The notes beneath the pieces were generated by a model. It worked only from the letters and a program-made list of their open reading frames with translations. It made no database searches and had not been told where the DNA came from. Below, piece after piece: positions 16,287-23,886 of a DNA stretch of 37,101 nucleotides. The translations under genes and the position numbers were made by a program. Location: positions 1-37,101 of the forward strand of contig CAAGII010000015.1 in NCBI GenBank assembly GCA_900769875.1, read 5' to 3'. The DNA is from Clostridia bacterium (GTDB lineage Bacteria > Bacillota > Clostridia > Christensenellales > Aristaeellaceae). Each line of letters begins with the position of its first letter. Position 1 is the first letter of the stretch.

Positions 16287-16861
16287 TAGGTTTCACCTTC
16301 TTCCGGGAGTGAATCAAACATAGCTTTCATGGTATCTTCCGCTTTTTGAGGAACGGGCTTGTCCTCAATGCGGCACAGGTTTACATTTGAACGGTAGAAC
16401 TCTTGCTCATACTTCTCCAGCTTTTTCCCGCGGGCTTTCTTCTGACGAATCGTGAGGATGAATCCGAACAATCCGTCGTGGTCGATGGATTGATAGTAGC
16501 CGAGGAAGGTCCACCAATGTAAATAGGACAAAGACCGAACTTCTGTCCCGGCTACTTTATTGACAGCGGGGAAAATCAGTTGCTCGTCTTTGTCCCAATT
16601 TACAGTTCGCGGCCCCGGTGCATCCTCGTGCATCCCGCATTCGATGAATTGCGTTGCGGCTGTATACGCCTGTTCATACAGCCCATTCGGGATTTTTTCA
16701 AAATCCACATACAGGCGTTTCATACAGACATAAACCTTTTCGCTGTCTGACAATTCGGGGTCATTAAACGCGGAGAAGATGCGAAGAATATTTCGGTAGT
16801 CTGTGCGAATGGCGTAATCAACGCCTCCGACATCAAGACTTGTCGGTAGTTGCCCCAGCAT
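16286..16861 (-). CDS. Bacteriophage Gp15-family protein (tail assembly)
   Basis: 191 aa. Matches the Gp15 family in layout: N-terminal LPTSLDVGGVDYAIRTDYRNIL, a central helical part with EKVYVCMKRLYVDFEKIP, and the C-terminal FLGYYQSIDHDGLFGFILTIRQKKARGKKLEKYE. It sits between the chaperone-like gene and the tape measure and is generally taken to be the second tail assembly chaperone. It overlaps the preceding gene by 29 nt, so coupling or a programmed frameshift like lambda G/GT is possible. The ATG at 16861 is chosen over the adjacent TTG. Confidence 0.87.
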   Translation of the reverse strand: MLGQLPTSLDVGGVDYAIRTDYRNILRIFSAFNDPELSDSEKVYVCMKRLYVDFEKIPNGLYEQAYTAATQFIECGMHEDAPGPRTVNWDKDEQLIFPAVNKVAGTEVRSLSYLHWWTFLGYYQSIDHDGLFGFILTIRQKKARGKKLEKYEQEFYRSNVNLCRIEDKPVPQKAEDTMKAMFDSLPEEGET

Positions 16862-17351
16862 CAACCGTCACATCCTTGCCCAAGTCGGCAAGATGCTTCT
16901 TTACACGATCCTGGGACATTTTCGATTCTTCCGCGATGGTCTGGGCAATGATTTTGCCGAGAACAGTGAGAACGTTCTCGACATAAAAAACGCCATTGAC
17001 GGAAGAAAAAGGACTGCGAGTAGCAAACAGGCCATCGGCATCGTTGGAATCGAGCAGCGCGTTAATGCGCTTCTTGATTTCATCTTCCACCTGCTTCAAG
17101 ACCGCCCATTCTGCATCGCTGTTTGCCGTGCCGTCATTGTTTACCCCGATGTCGGCCATAGGCTGCATGATGGAGTCGAAGTCATCCATCAGAGCCTTGT
17201 AGCGGTCGTAGATAGACACGTCGCCGGGACGGAAATGCAGCTTGCAAATGACCTGCCCATAAGGATTGACGACGGTGATTTCTTTCGTACCGTCATCAAG
17301 GGAAAAGACGTTGCTTGCCTTACGCTGCTGGAATTTCGAGATATTCGCCAT
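16833..17351 (-). CDS. Tail assembly chaperone-like protein
   Basis: 172 aa, MANISKFQQRKASNVFSLDDG then a beta/alpha domain containing VICKLHFRPGDVSIYDRYKALMD. Such proteins precede Gp15 and the tape measure in Firmicutes siphophages and coat the tape measure before tube assembly. Very strong SD (AAGGAGGTACTGTT). It follows a terminator hairpin, so it may depend on read-through or processing. The family call is by position and general similarity. Confidence 0.82.
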   Translation of the reverse strand: MANISKFQQRKASNVFSLDDGTKEITVVNPYGQVICKLHFRPGDVSIYDRYKALMDDFDSIMQPMADIGVNNDGTANSDAEWAVLKQVEDEIKKRINALLDSNDADGLFATRSPFSSVNGVFYVENVLTVLGKIIAQTIAEESKMSQDRVKKHLADLGKDVTVDAGATTDKS

Positions 17352-17365
17352 AACAGTACCTCCTT

Positions 17366-17411
17366 AAAAAATCGCGGCAGGACTCAGCGTGTAGCTTCAT
17401 CGACCTGCCGC
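17366..17411 (-). terminator. Terminator between tail tube and chaperone genes
   Basis: An 8-bp stem GCGGCAGG/CCTGCCGC (17404-17411 with 17374-17381 on the + strand) with a 22-nt loop is followed on the minus strand by GA and six T residues. It would cut or attenuate transcription after the highly expressed tail tube gene. The loop contains one copy of the GCTACAC motif. Confidence 0.75.
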
Positions 17412-17419
17412 TCAGTGCA

Positions 17420-18163
17420 TCAGGCCAGATCGGTGATGGTCGCCTCGTTGGTGCGCATGTCGTAGACAATCTTCTTCTTCATGGTGGGGCCAACGGGAGT
17501 GATCGTTACCGGGATAGCATAACCCGCCGTGTCGCCGCCAGTAGACTGCGGAACGAACCATGCCTGACGAACGTAGCAGTAGCCGGTCATCTTCTGGGTC
17601 TTGCGGTTCGCCGTCTGGAAATACGCCTCGGCAAAATAGCCCATCAGATCGGATTCGCCGTAACGCTCCTCAAGGGCGACTTCGCGCAGATGCTCATACA
17701 TTTTACGCGAAGGGTCGATGTAGTACGGGTCGATGCTGATTTCCGGCTCGTAGCCGCTGTGCTTGAAGCTGGTTTCGCCCAGCACATTCTTGCTGGACTC
17801 CGTATCGGGATTCAGCTCCTTGCTGAGATCATCGTTATCCTTGCCCAGAGCTTCCCAGCCGCCGGAAGAAGCGGTGTACTCAACAACAATGATGTCGTTT
17901 TCCGCCGGGTCGCCGGTGATGGTCAGGCCGTAAGCCGTGCTGATGTTATCGACTGCGTTGCCGTTCAGCGTCCAGTTGGAGCCATCATACAGGAACACAT
18001 ACTCGCCGGACACGTCACTGACGCCGGTTCCGAAAGAGACAGCAGACACCTCGCACTTCGTAATGCCGGTGCTGTCGCCTATAGAAACAGACGCCTTTTC
18101 CGCGATGTCTTTGCCCGTCCAGGAGCCGAAGTACATGCCGCGGTTGCGCTCAAGTCTTGCCAT
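17420..18163 (-). CDS. Major tail tube protein
   Basis: 247 aa from the ATG with GAGGAGA 8 nt upstream. Opens MARLERNRGMYFGSWTGKDI and ends KIVYDMRTNEATITDLA. It lies just before the tail chaperone genes and after the tail completion genes, the standard location of the tail tube. A C-terminal SKNVLGETSFKHSGYEPE...QTANRKTQKMTGYC segment fits tube proteins of Firmicutes phages. The frame stays open for 48 further codons upstream (see 18164-18307). Confidence 0.88.
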   Translation of the reverse strand: MARLERNRGMYFGSWTGKDIAEKASVSIGDSTGITKCEVSAVSFGTGVSDVSGEYVFLYDGSNWTLNGNAVDNISTAYGLTITGDPAENDIIVVEYTASSGGWEALGKDNDDLSKELNPDTESSKNVLGETSFKHSGYEPEISIDPYYIDPSRKMYEHLREVALEERYGESDLMGYFAEAYFQTANRKTQKMTGYCYVRQAWFVPQSTGGDTAGYAIPVTITPVGPTMKKKIVYDMRTNEATITDLA

Positions 18164-18307
18164 TTTCTTATCTCCTCTCACAGAATGGATGTATAGCTCT
18201 CCATTGACGCAATATTTTGCGCCATCATTGAGAAACAGAGTGCCTTTTCTGATTCGGCCAGAATCGCCAGAAAAGAAAAGGCTGTCACGCACTATTGATG
18301 CGTACAT
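18164..18307 (-). other. In-frame coding-like leader upstream of the tail tube gene
   Basis: Forty-eight codons, beginning at an ATG (18307) and reading without a stop into the tail tube gene: MYASIVRDSLFFSGDSGRI...GAKYCVNGELYIHSVRGDKK. It looks like real protein rather than noise. Its ATG follows a G8 tract (18319-18326), not a consensus SD. It could be an N-terminal extension of the tail tube made at low level, or a formerly separate small gene that lost its stop codon. I cannot tell which. Confidence 0.4.
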
Positions 18308-18329
18308 ACACAATCAATCCCCCCCCGCA

Positions 18330-18767
18330 TCACGTTAGCCGGTATCTGACTTTGATCTGAATCTGGTATTTTGCGCTATTCACGCCCGGAGCTGAAACGT
18401 AGGCAGTGAGGGTGGGAACAATAGAAAGAACACGCCCTTCATTGATAGGAGGGAGGTTTCCCGCTGCATTTTGTTCGATGATCCACGCAATCACATCCTG
18501 ATAGAAGCCATAGTTGGCGATGTTTTGCATTTCTGCGGCTCCAAACGCTTCTTTCGACGCGAAGATGAAATTCAGATTTTGAACGTCATCAGGAACCATT
18601 TCACCCAAAACATTTTCATGGAAGCTCATGGTGGAAGGAACAGAATATAATGCGTATTCCGTGGCTTCTTCGGCCAGATAGTCAACCCGGAAATGATTGC
18701 TTTTCAGCAAAGCGGGGCATCCCCTGAACCATTTTCGGAGGTGTTCAACGTTGTTAATCGTTGGCAA
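18330..18767 (-). CDS. Minor capsid/tail terminator-like protein
   Basis: 145 aa. Starts at TTG, supported by GAGGGAGGC upstream and the absence of another start before residue 47. The sequence (LRKWFRGCPAL...NVLGEMVPDD...YGFYQDVIAWIIEQNAAGNLP...SIVPTLTAYVSAPGVNSAKYQIQIKVRYRL) is typical of the tail completion/terminator protein before the tail tube in clostridial siphophages. It caps the tube and joins it to the head. Confidence 0.8.
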   Translation of the reverse strand: MPTINNVEHLRKWFRGCPALLKSNHFRVDYLAEEATEYALYSVPSTMSFHENVLGEMVPDDVQNLNFIFASKEAFGAAEMQNIANYGFYQDVIAWIIEQNAAGNLPPINEGRVLSIVPTLTAYVSAPGVNSAKYQIQIKVRYRLT

Positions 18768-19212
18768 CGTTTTTCGCCTCCCTCAGAATATCGTCCGCAT
18801 GGTCAGCTTTCATCCGCTCAAACCAGAATGACCCTGCTTGCGGATTTTGATCGGTTTTATAGCTCAAATCCCTTCCAGTCAGATGCTTTTTCTGTCCAGG
18901 CGGGGAAAAGAAGCGCGTCGGTGTTCCAGAATCATCTTCAAAAACAGGGATGTTCGGACCCATGACTTCCCCGTAATACAGATACCGCGCATACGGAGTG
19001 TTGTAGATGACCTGACCGCTTCCGGGAGGAGATGCTGTGTAGGGGCTTCTTGCCAACGTGCCAGTTTCCCACGGGCAATACGGCATTGAGTAGGCAATCA
19101 CGGCATTGTCGATTGCGGCCTGCACACGCCCACCTTTTTCAAGGTTTTTAGCGTGAAGAAGGTCCACATCCCCGTGATTCCACTCAAATTCTGCCTTGAA
19201 TACCGTACTCAT
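18754..19212 (-). CDS. Minor capsid protein (head-tail joining)
   Basis: 152 aa. MSTVFKAEFEWN...AIDNAVIAYSMPYCPWETGTLARSP...YARYLYYGEVMGPN...FSPPGQKKHL. The sequence resembles Minor_capsid_2/HK97 gp10-like head-tail joining proteins. The ATG at 19212 overlaps the upstream stop (ATGA) and has GGTGA upstream. It acts at the connector after packaging. Confidence 0.83.
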   Translation of the reverse strand: MSTVFKAEFEWNHGDVDLLHAKNLEKGGRVQAAIDNAVIAYSMPYCPWETGTLARSPYTASPPGSGQVIYNTPYARYLYYGEVMGPNIPVFEDDSGTPTRFFSPPGQKKHLTGRDLSYKTDQNPQAGSFWFERMKADHADDILREAKNVAND

Positions 19213-19619
19213 GCGCACGTCACCTTCCAATGCGGGGCATTTGGGGCGCGTCTGTTGTCCGTAACAGCAAGGATTGTAACGCCGCCGGCATCCTTGATTT
19301 GGGATGGAAGCAGTCTTTCAACTGAAACCGCTCCTTTGACAATCAAATCACCTTCATTCAGCGTGAACGAATCCTCTGTGTCACCATTCGTTGCCTTATA
19401 CTGCGCAGGGTCAACATAAACCCTGCCTCCAGTATCGGCCGCAGCAGGAATGCGAATCGTATATTGACGAGCGGCTTTCAAACCGCTTGCATCAACCGTC
19501 GATTTCATACTTCCGTACCACGAAACGCCCTTTATCACCGTCGGAATGTATACCGTCGAGTCAAGGGACTGGTCGAGCTTTGCATTGAAAACGGTGATCG
19601 TATCGTTGCACAGCCTCAT
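19209..19619 (-). CDS. Putative head-tail adaptor (DUF6751-like)
   Basis: 136 aa. MRLCNDTITVFN...TVIKGVSWYGS...YTIRIPAAADTGGRVYVDP...LNEGDLIVKGAV...GGVTILAVTDNR. This pattern (VIKGVSW, IRIP, YVDP, GD.IVKG) is that of a small adaptor protein in Firmicutes phages that I recall as DUF6751. ATGA overlap with the previous gene. Likely a stopper or adaptor of the connector. Confidence 0.78.
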   Translation of the reverse strand: MRLCNDTITVFNAKLDQSLDSTVYIPTVIKGVSWYGSMKSTVDASGLKAARQYTIRIPAAADTGGRVYVDPAQYKATNGDTEDSFTLNEGDLIVKGAVSVERLLPSQIKDAGGVTILAVTDNRRAPNAPHWKVTCA

Positions 19620-20008
19620 CCTCTCACCCCGCGATACAGTAGCGGCACGCCGTCATCATCTTTTTCGCCGTACAGGTATTCCCCGATCAACTTATCCATT
19701 TGCCGCCGTGCTTCGTCGGCATTCATGGAATTTCCATAGGATTCAGAATACCCATCCGTGCTATACGACGTTACCGTGGGATTGGTGGCCTGTGCTTCTG
19801 CGCCGACCGCTTCCTCCATCGTGATAAGCGCAAACGCACACAGCTTGACCGCTTCCGGGACAGACGCCATGTTCTGTACGCGGGAGTCGGTCAAGCGGTC
19901 AATGCGTTTTCGACTTTTCAGTTCATACAGAGGAAAGGTGGCGGGCGCAAGCGTTGTGCCTCCATACGCCGTATATTCAGCATACGAAAGGTATTGCGCG
20001 TGTGCCAT
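19616..20008 (-). CDS. Head-tail connector (gp6-like)
   Basis: 130 aa, mostly helical: YLSYAEYTAYGGT, YELKSRKRIDRLTDSRV, AVKLCAFALITMEEAV, and a C-terminal NADEARRQMDKLIGEYL. It is placed directly after the major capsid gene, as the gp6/gp15-type connector ring protein always is. The SD (AAAGGATG) is rather distant from the ATG. Confidence 0.85.
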   Translation of the reverse strand: MAHAQYLSYAEYTAYGGTTLAPATFPLYELKSRKRIDRLTDSRVQNMASVPEAVKLCAFALITMEEAVGAEAQATNPTVTSYSTDGYSESYGNSMNADEARRQMDKLIGEYLYGEKDDDGVPLLYRGVRG

Positions 20009-20037
20009 TCAAACCGCCATCCTTTCGCCCGGAAGAA

Positions 20038-21231
20038 TCAGCCCAGGGAAATGATGCGGGCAATCGGGATGGTCTTGGGATCGATGTACTTCTTGGTCGT
20101 GCCGGCAGAAGAAACAAGCTCCCAGTTGGAACCGTTGGACAGCTCCGCGTCAGTGGGGGAAGCCGTCGCCATGACCGCCTTAGTGAAGGACAGGCCATAG
20201 GGCGCCCAGCACTTACGCTGACGGCTGTACAGGAGATCCTGACCACCGTTGACGGCGGGATCGCGGTCCATCTCATAGGGCACCTTTGCGCCGCAATCGG
20301 TGTACTCGATAGCGCCGTCGCCCAGAACGTAGGTGATGTACTGGGTGGTAGCGACGACGTACTTGCCGGCGGCGGCATCAGACGGATAGAAGTCACCCTT
20401 CTTAACGTCCGCGAGATTGATCTTGCCCGTAATCGCGCCGGAAGCGACAATCTCAAGGGCGCCGGCGGTATCGGCAGTAGCGGAAACGTAGCCATGCTCA
20501 ACAGGCAGGGAGTCATCCACCATCACCAGACGACCGTTGAGGGTTGCCAGGCCAATATCACGCTGCATACCCTCACCGTCGTTGTACTTGAGGTAGGACA
20601 GCAGCTTCACGTTCTCCAGATTGGTAGCCACGACGGAGTGCATGAACACCAGCGTGAACTTGCCCTTCTGGTCGCCGGACGCACGCTGAATGGCGGTGTT
20701 CATGGTGGTAGCATCCATCACGCCGATCTTACCATCAGCGTTGACGAGGGCAGTGATGTCGTGGGTGTGGGAAGCCACAAACTTCTTACCCTGCGCGTCG
20801 GTCATGCTGAAAACGCCCTTGAGGACAGCGATAAGCGTATCCTGGTCGATCTCGTTCCAGTAGTCATTGATCTGCGACGCGACGTTCTCCATAAAATCCT
20901 CGCCGCCGGTGATGTCGTAGCTGAAATCCAGCTCAGCCCAGGCATTAGCGCGGCCGACCACGACACGGGACTGCATGAAGGTTTCCGTGCTGGAGGGGGT
21001 GATGTTGGTGTTGCCGTCGTAGTTCATGGGGACAGAGCCGGAAATGAGGCCCTTGAGGGGGGTGCTGATGTAGTTGCCGCCCACCTCATCGCGCATAGAC
21101 GAGGCCAGCTCAGGACGGGAACGAATGGCGCGGGACTTGAGAAGCTCAGTCTTACGCGGGTTGGGGATACGGTCGATGTACTTCTGGAATACCTCGCCGT
21201 TGAAGAACTTGGCATCAAACTTGCCAGCCAT
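20038..21231 (-). CDS. Major capsid protein
   Basis: 397 aa. MAGKFDAKFFNGEVFQKYID...LLKSRAIRSRPELASSM...MNYDGNTNITPSSTETF...VVVGRANAWAELDFSYDITGGEDFMENVASQ...NDYWNEIDQDTLIAVLKGVF: this matches a well-known coat protein family of clostridial siphophages (HK97 fold inferred). It is preceded by a scaffold gene and followed by the connector. Codon use is strongly biased and GC-rich compared with neighbours (almost all C/G-ending codons), as expected of the most highly expressed gene. Confidence 0.94.
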   Translation of the reverse strand: MAGKFDAKFFNGEVFQKYIDRIPNPRKTELLKSRAIRSRPELASSMRDEVGGNYISTPLKGLISGSVPMNYDGNTNITPSSTETFMQSRVVVGRANAWAELDFSYDITGGEDFMENVASQINDYWNEIDQDTLIAVLKGVFSMTDAQGKKFVASHTHDITALVNADGKIGVMDATTMNTAIQRASGDQKGKFTLVFMHSVVATNLENVKLLSYLKYNDGEGMQRDIGLATLNGRLVMVDDSLPVEHGYVSATADTAGALEIVASGAITGKINLADVKKGDFYPSDAAAGKYVVATTQYITYVLGDGAIEYTDCGAKVPYEMDRDPAVNGGQDLLYSRQRKCWAPYGLSFTKAVMATASPTDAELSNGSNWELVSSAGTTKKYIDPKTIPIARIISLG

Positions 21232-21261
21232 GAGTCATCATCCTTTCAGTAGTTCTTCCGA

Positions 21262-21936
21262 TTATTCATCAAAAACAATCGGGGATTCGGGGTTTTCGTT
21301 TCGCCTCATCATAAGCTCGGTGAGGGAATGCCTCTTTCCGGGCGCGGGCTTGCCGCTACTCGGAAGCACAACAGTCGGAGTGGGCTTCGGCTCCGGTGTA
21401 GCTTCGGGCTTCTCGGTCGCAAAGGCACCGGGGTCATCTGCCTTATACCTGGCCACGAAATCCTCATAACCCAGCAGACTGTCGCCATCCACCTTGAACT
21501 CCTTGCCGATAGCTTCCTGGATGAACGCTTTCTTCGCCGCAGTGGACGAAAAATGCAGTCCGTTCGCCCGTTCCCGAACCATGAACTCGTAGTTCTGCCG
21601 CGTCAGACGGTTTTCGTAATCCGTCTTTTCGGTGTTGTACTTGTTCTGGAGGTCGGTAAGGGACTGCTGGACGGAACCGAGCTTGCCGGCATCAGCCTGT
21701 GCCGCCGCAAGCTGATCTCGCAGAGAAGTCAGGTCGGTGTCGCGGGACGTAAGGCGTCCCTGCAAGTCGGTAATCTGCCCCTTGAGGCCGTTCACCGTAT
21801 CGTCGTACTTGTTCTTAGAGACATAGCCACCCTCGGAAAGATTGACGAGGTTGAGCTTGTGTTCCTTGACCGCCGCTTCAAGTTCCGCATAGGTCAGGGA
21901 ACCACCGTCAGGAAAAAGTGCCTTGAGAAAATCCAT
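21262..21936 (-). CDS. Scaffolding protein (GP20-type)
   Basis: 224 aa. MDFLKALFPDGGSLTYAELEAAVKEHKL...VSKNKYDDTVNGLKGQI, then a long coiled coil (LQGRLTSRDTDLTSLRDQL...), a middle domain (FMVRERANGLHF..AAKKAFIQEAIG) and a Pro/Glu-rich tail. This is the phage minor structural GP20 family, which acts as internal scaffold for capsid assembly. Start ATG at 21936 with GGAGGTAACATT. The C-terminus (HSLTELMMRRNENPES) may bind the coat protein. Confidence 0.92.
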   Translation of the reverse strand: MDFLKALFPDGGSLTYAELEAAVKEHKLNLVNLSEGGYVSKNKYDDTVNGLKGQITDLQGRLTSRDTDLTSLRDQLAAAQADAGKLGSVQQSLTDLQNKYNTEKTDYENRLTRQNYEFMVRERANGLHFSSTAAKKAFIQEAIGKEFKVDGDSLLGYEDFVARYKADDPGAFATEKPEATPEPKPTPTVVLPSSGKPAPGKRHSLTELMMRRNENPESPIVFDE

Positions 21937-22036
21937 AATGTTACCTCCTGCCGTCGTAGATTTGATTTGTATATCCGCTGCCACTCAGCGGGCGCGACGC
22001 CCATGCAGTTATGTCCCGGCATGGTAGGGTGATATA

Positions 22037-22069
22037 TTAAAAGCCCGCCGGATACAGGCGGGCTTTTAA
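22037..22069. terminator. Strong bidirectional-type terminator before the scaffold gene
   Basis: A 13-bp perfect stem (TTAAAAGCCCGCC pairs with GGCGGGCTTTTAA) with a 7-nt loop. On the minus strand it ends in CTTTTAAT. It lies after the 22095-22418 gene and 100 nt before the scaffold start, so the capsid genes may have their own promoter in 21937-22036, although I could not identify one. Confidence 0.88.
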
Positions 22070-22094
22070 CAGCTTTGAAATTTGGGCTTGAGGA

Positions 22095-22418
22095 TTATTC
22101 CTCGTAGATGATTGCGATGCCGTATGCTTTCGCCGCTTCGTGTTCGATACGGCATCCGCGGGCATTCTGCCACCCCTTGCAGAAGTAGGCGACGTGGCAC
22201 TTGCTCATATTCTCAAGGGATTTGGCAAGGAAGCAAAGCGGAATCTGCACAACTCCGCGTTCCTGCATCGCCTTGTCGCTGTACCAGTCATCGGTGAACA
22301 GGGTATTCACGATGTCGTATCCGCGCTCCTTGAGAAAGGTAATCGCGTTTTCGCGGGTTTCGATGATTTCCTTTTCGGTTTTCCCCGCCATAGGCTGACT
22401 AATCATCGCTTTAGCCAT
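22095..22418 (-). CDS. DUF4406-like / nucleoside 2-deoxyribosyltransferase-like protein
   Basis: 107 aa. MAKAMISQPMAGKTEKEI is the signature of DUF4406, a small relative of nucleoside 2-deoxyribosyltransferases. A second motif, VAYFCKGWQNARGCRIEHEAAKAYG, carries the E of the catalytic region. The reaction in phages is unproven; cleaving or exchanging the base of a nucleoside is the family activity. ATG start with GGAGGTGTGACA. It is inserted with DUF6275 between minor capsid and scaffold genes, a typical moron location, and is ended by a strong terminator. Confidence 0.85.
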   Translation of the reverse strand: MAKAMISQPMAGKTEKEIIETRENAITFLKERGYDIVNTLFTDDWYSDKAMQERGVVQIPLCFLAKSLENMSKCHVAYFCKGWQNARGCRIEHEAAKAYGIAIIYEE

Positions 22419-22420
22419 TG

Positions 22421-22702
22421 TCACACCTCCATATTGACGCCATTGATGCAGATATTCCCAATCTTGTCATAGACATCAAGGTACATCTGCTCCTTGTCGC
22501 CGTTGTACGTTGCTTCAAAGAGATACTGGTCCGGGGTAGGCGCGGCAAGAATCGCCTTGTGATTCTGCAAAGTCTTGCACTGCCACACAATGAAAACGTC
22601 CGTCCAGTCGATAGCGACCGTCCGGCTTTCTGCCGCATAGCGGTTTGCAATCCAGTTACAAACCGCTTTCTTCGCGGCAACCATGAAGTCGTAGGTACTC
22701 AT
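22421..22702 (-). CDS. DUF6275-like protein
   Basis: 93 aa. MSTYDFMVAAKKAVCNWIANR...DVFIVWQCKTLQNHKAILAAPTPDQYLFEATYNGDKEQMYLD matches the DUF6275 pattern (VxxVWxxKTLQNxKA, E.TYNGDK) as I remember it. Function unknown, frequent in clostridial phages. The ATG at 22702 is chosen for the AAGGAGGA at good spacing. It starts 12 nt past the minor capsid stop. Confidence 0.8.
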   Translation of the reverse strand: MSTYDFMVAAKKAVCNWIANRYAAESRTVAIDWTDVFIVWQCKTLQNHKAILAAPTPDQYLFEATYNGDKEQMYLDVYDKIGNICINGVNMEV

Positions 22703-22714
22703 ACGCAATCCTCC

Positions 22715-23869
22715 TTAAACCTTTACCATTTTGAATCCTTCCACGCTCATCCTTTGCTTGCGCATAGGCAAGCCGGAAAGCCTTGAAAGCTGTTCATACT
22801 TCGCGGCAAGAGCATTGATTTTCATTTGGCACTCACGCCGTAGCATGTCATCACCAACAATTCGGGCCGCGTTTGCGGTATCCTTATAGCGGCGAACCCG
22901 TGTTTCCATTTTTCGCATGAGCTGGGAAACTTCATAGGTCGTGTAATGCTTCCCGTCGATTTCACAGCCCTTATTGTTTGCCGCTGCCCATGCTGAAAGC
23001 TGCGCAGGGTCATACCGGGGTTTGGAGTATCTGGAATCAAACGGAAGGGCAAAATGACCGCAATTCCATTCTGCGATTTTCCGCTTGAAACCCTGATAAG
23101 AGCGGCCGTTGATGTCCACAAATGAAAGCCCAGCTTGCATCTTATCGAACTCGGACTTGAGGAATATTCTTCCCTGTACAGGTTCGTGATCCGGGGCGCT
23201 GTGCATGTGAGCGGATATTTCCACCTCACGATACCCCAACGCTTCGCCTATCATATCCGCGCCGTGCTGCGCAATCTGTTTTGTTCCGTCGATGACGTTC
23301 TGCCGGACAGCAGTATCGAGGCGGCGACGGTATCCGCTTTCATATTGCACCTGCATACCGCCGAACCCGATTTCTCGCACAACTTCCCGTGTAGCCGCCT
23401 GATAGCTCATCAGTCCAGTGCTCGTCGCCAGAATCCCTCGGTCAACTGCTTTTTGATAAGTTACCCGGATTGCTGTCGTATTTGATAGGTTCTGGACCGT
23501 CTGCGCCGTCTGCTGTGCCACGTTTCGAGCATACTGGACAAATCGTACCTTGTCTGCATTGGACGGCTGTACGCCCGCCGCAAACGCCTGTGTGAAGCGG
23601 CTATCCGTGTATGTCTCGCGCATAGCAGTATCATAGATTTTCTGAATGTCTCGAATGTTCAGACCGGTTGCGGTAGAAAGCCTTTCCGTGATTTCTTGAA
23701 CATCTGAGGTCATTTCAGCCATGATGACAAGCCGGTTGATGTTGGCCTGGCCCAATTCACCGATTTTTTTGATTTGCTCGGCAACCTTACGGATGAAAAA
23801 TGTGTTTACGTCATCGAGCCGTGACTGGAGAAGTTCAAGCACCTTTTCCAGCTCTTTATCAGACAACAC
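22715..23869 (-). CDS. Minor capsid protein (Phage_min_cap2, MuF-like)
   Basis: About 384 aa. A helical N-terminal half is followed by the diagnostic block SAHMHSAPDHEPVQGRIF (about 225-242) and WNCGHFALPF, with His/Cys residues. This family sits between portal and scaffold, is carried in the virion in low copy and is thought to help DNA ejection or portal-capsid contact. Start GTG at 23869, with GGTGA 6 nt before it; a TTG two codons upstream is too close to this SD. Confidence 0.92.
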   Translation of the reverse strand: MLSDKELEKVLELLQSRLDDVNTFFIRKVAEQIKKIGELGQANINRLVIMAEMTSDVQEITERLSTATGLNIRDIQKIYDTAMRETYTDSRFTQAFAAGVQPSNADKVRFVQYARNVAQQTAQTVQNLSNTTAIRVTYQKAVDRGILATSTGLMSYQAATREVVREIGFGGMQVQYESGYRRRLDTAVRQNVIDGTKQIAQHGADMIGEALGYREVEISAHMHSAPDHEPVQGRIFLKSEFDKMQAGLSFVDINGRSYQGFKRKIAEWNCGHFALPFDSRYSKPRYDPAQLSAWAAANNKGCEIDGKHYTTYEVSQLMRKMETRVRRYKDTANAARIVGDDMLRRECQMKINALAAKYEQLSRLSGLPMRKQRMSVEGFKMVKV

Positions 23870-23886
23870 CGACAATCACCGCCTGA

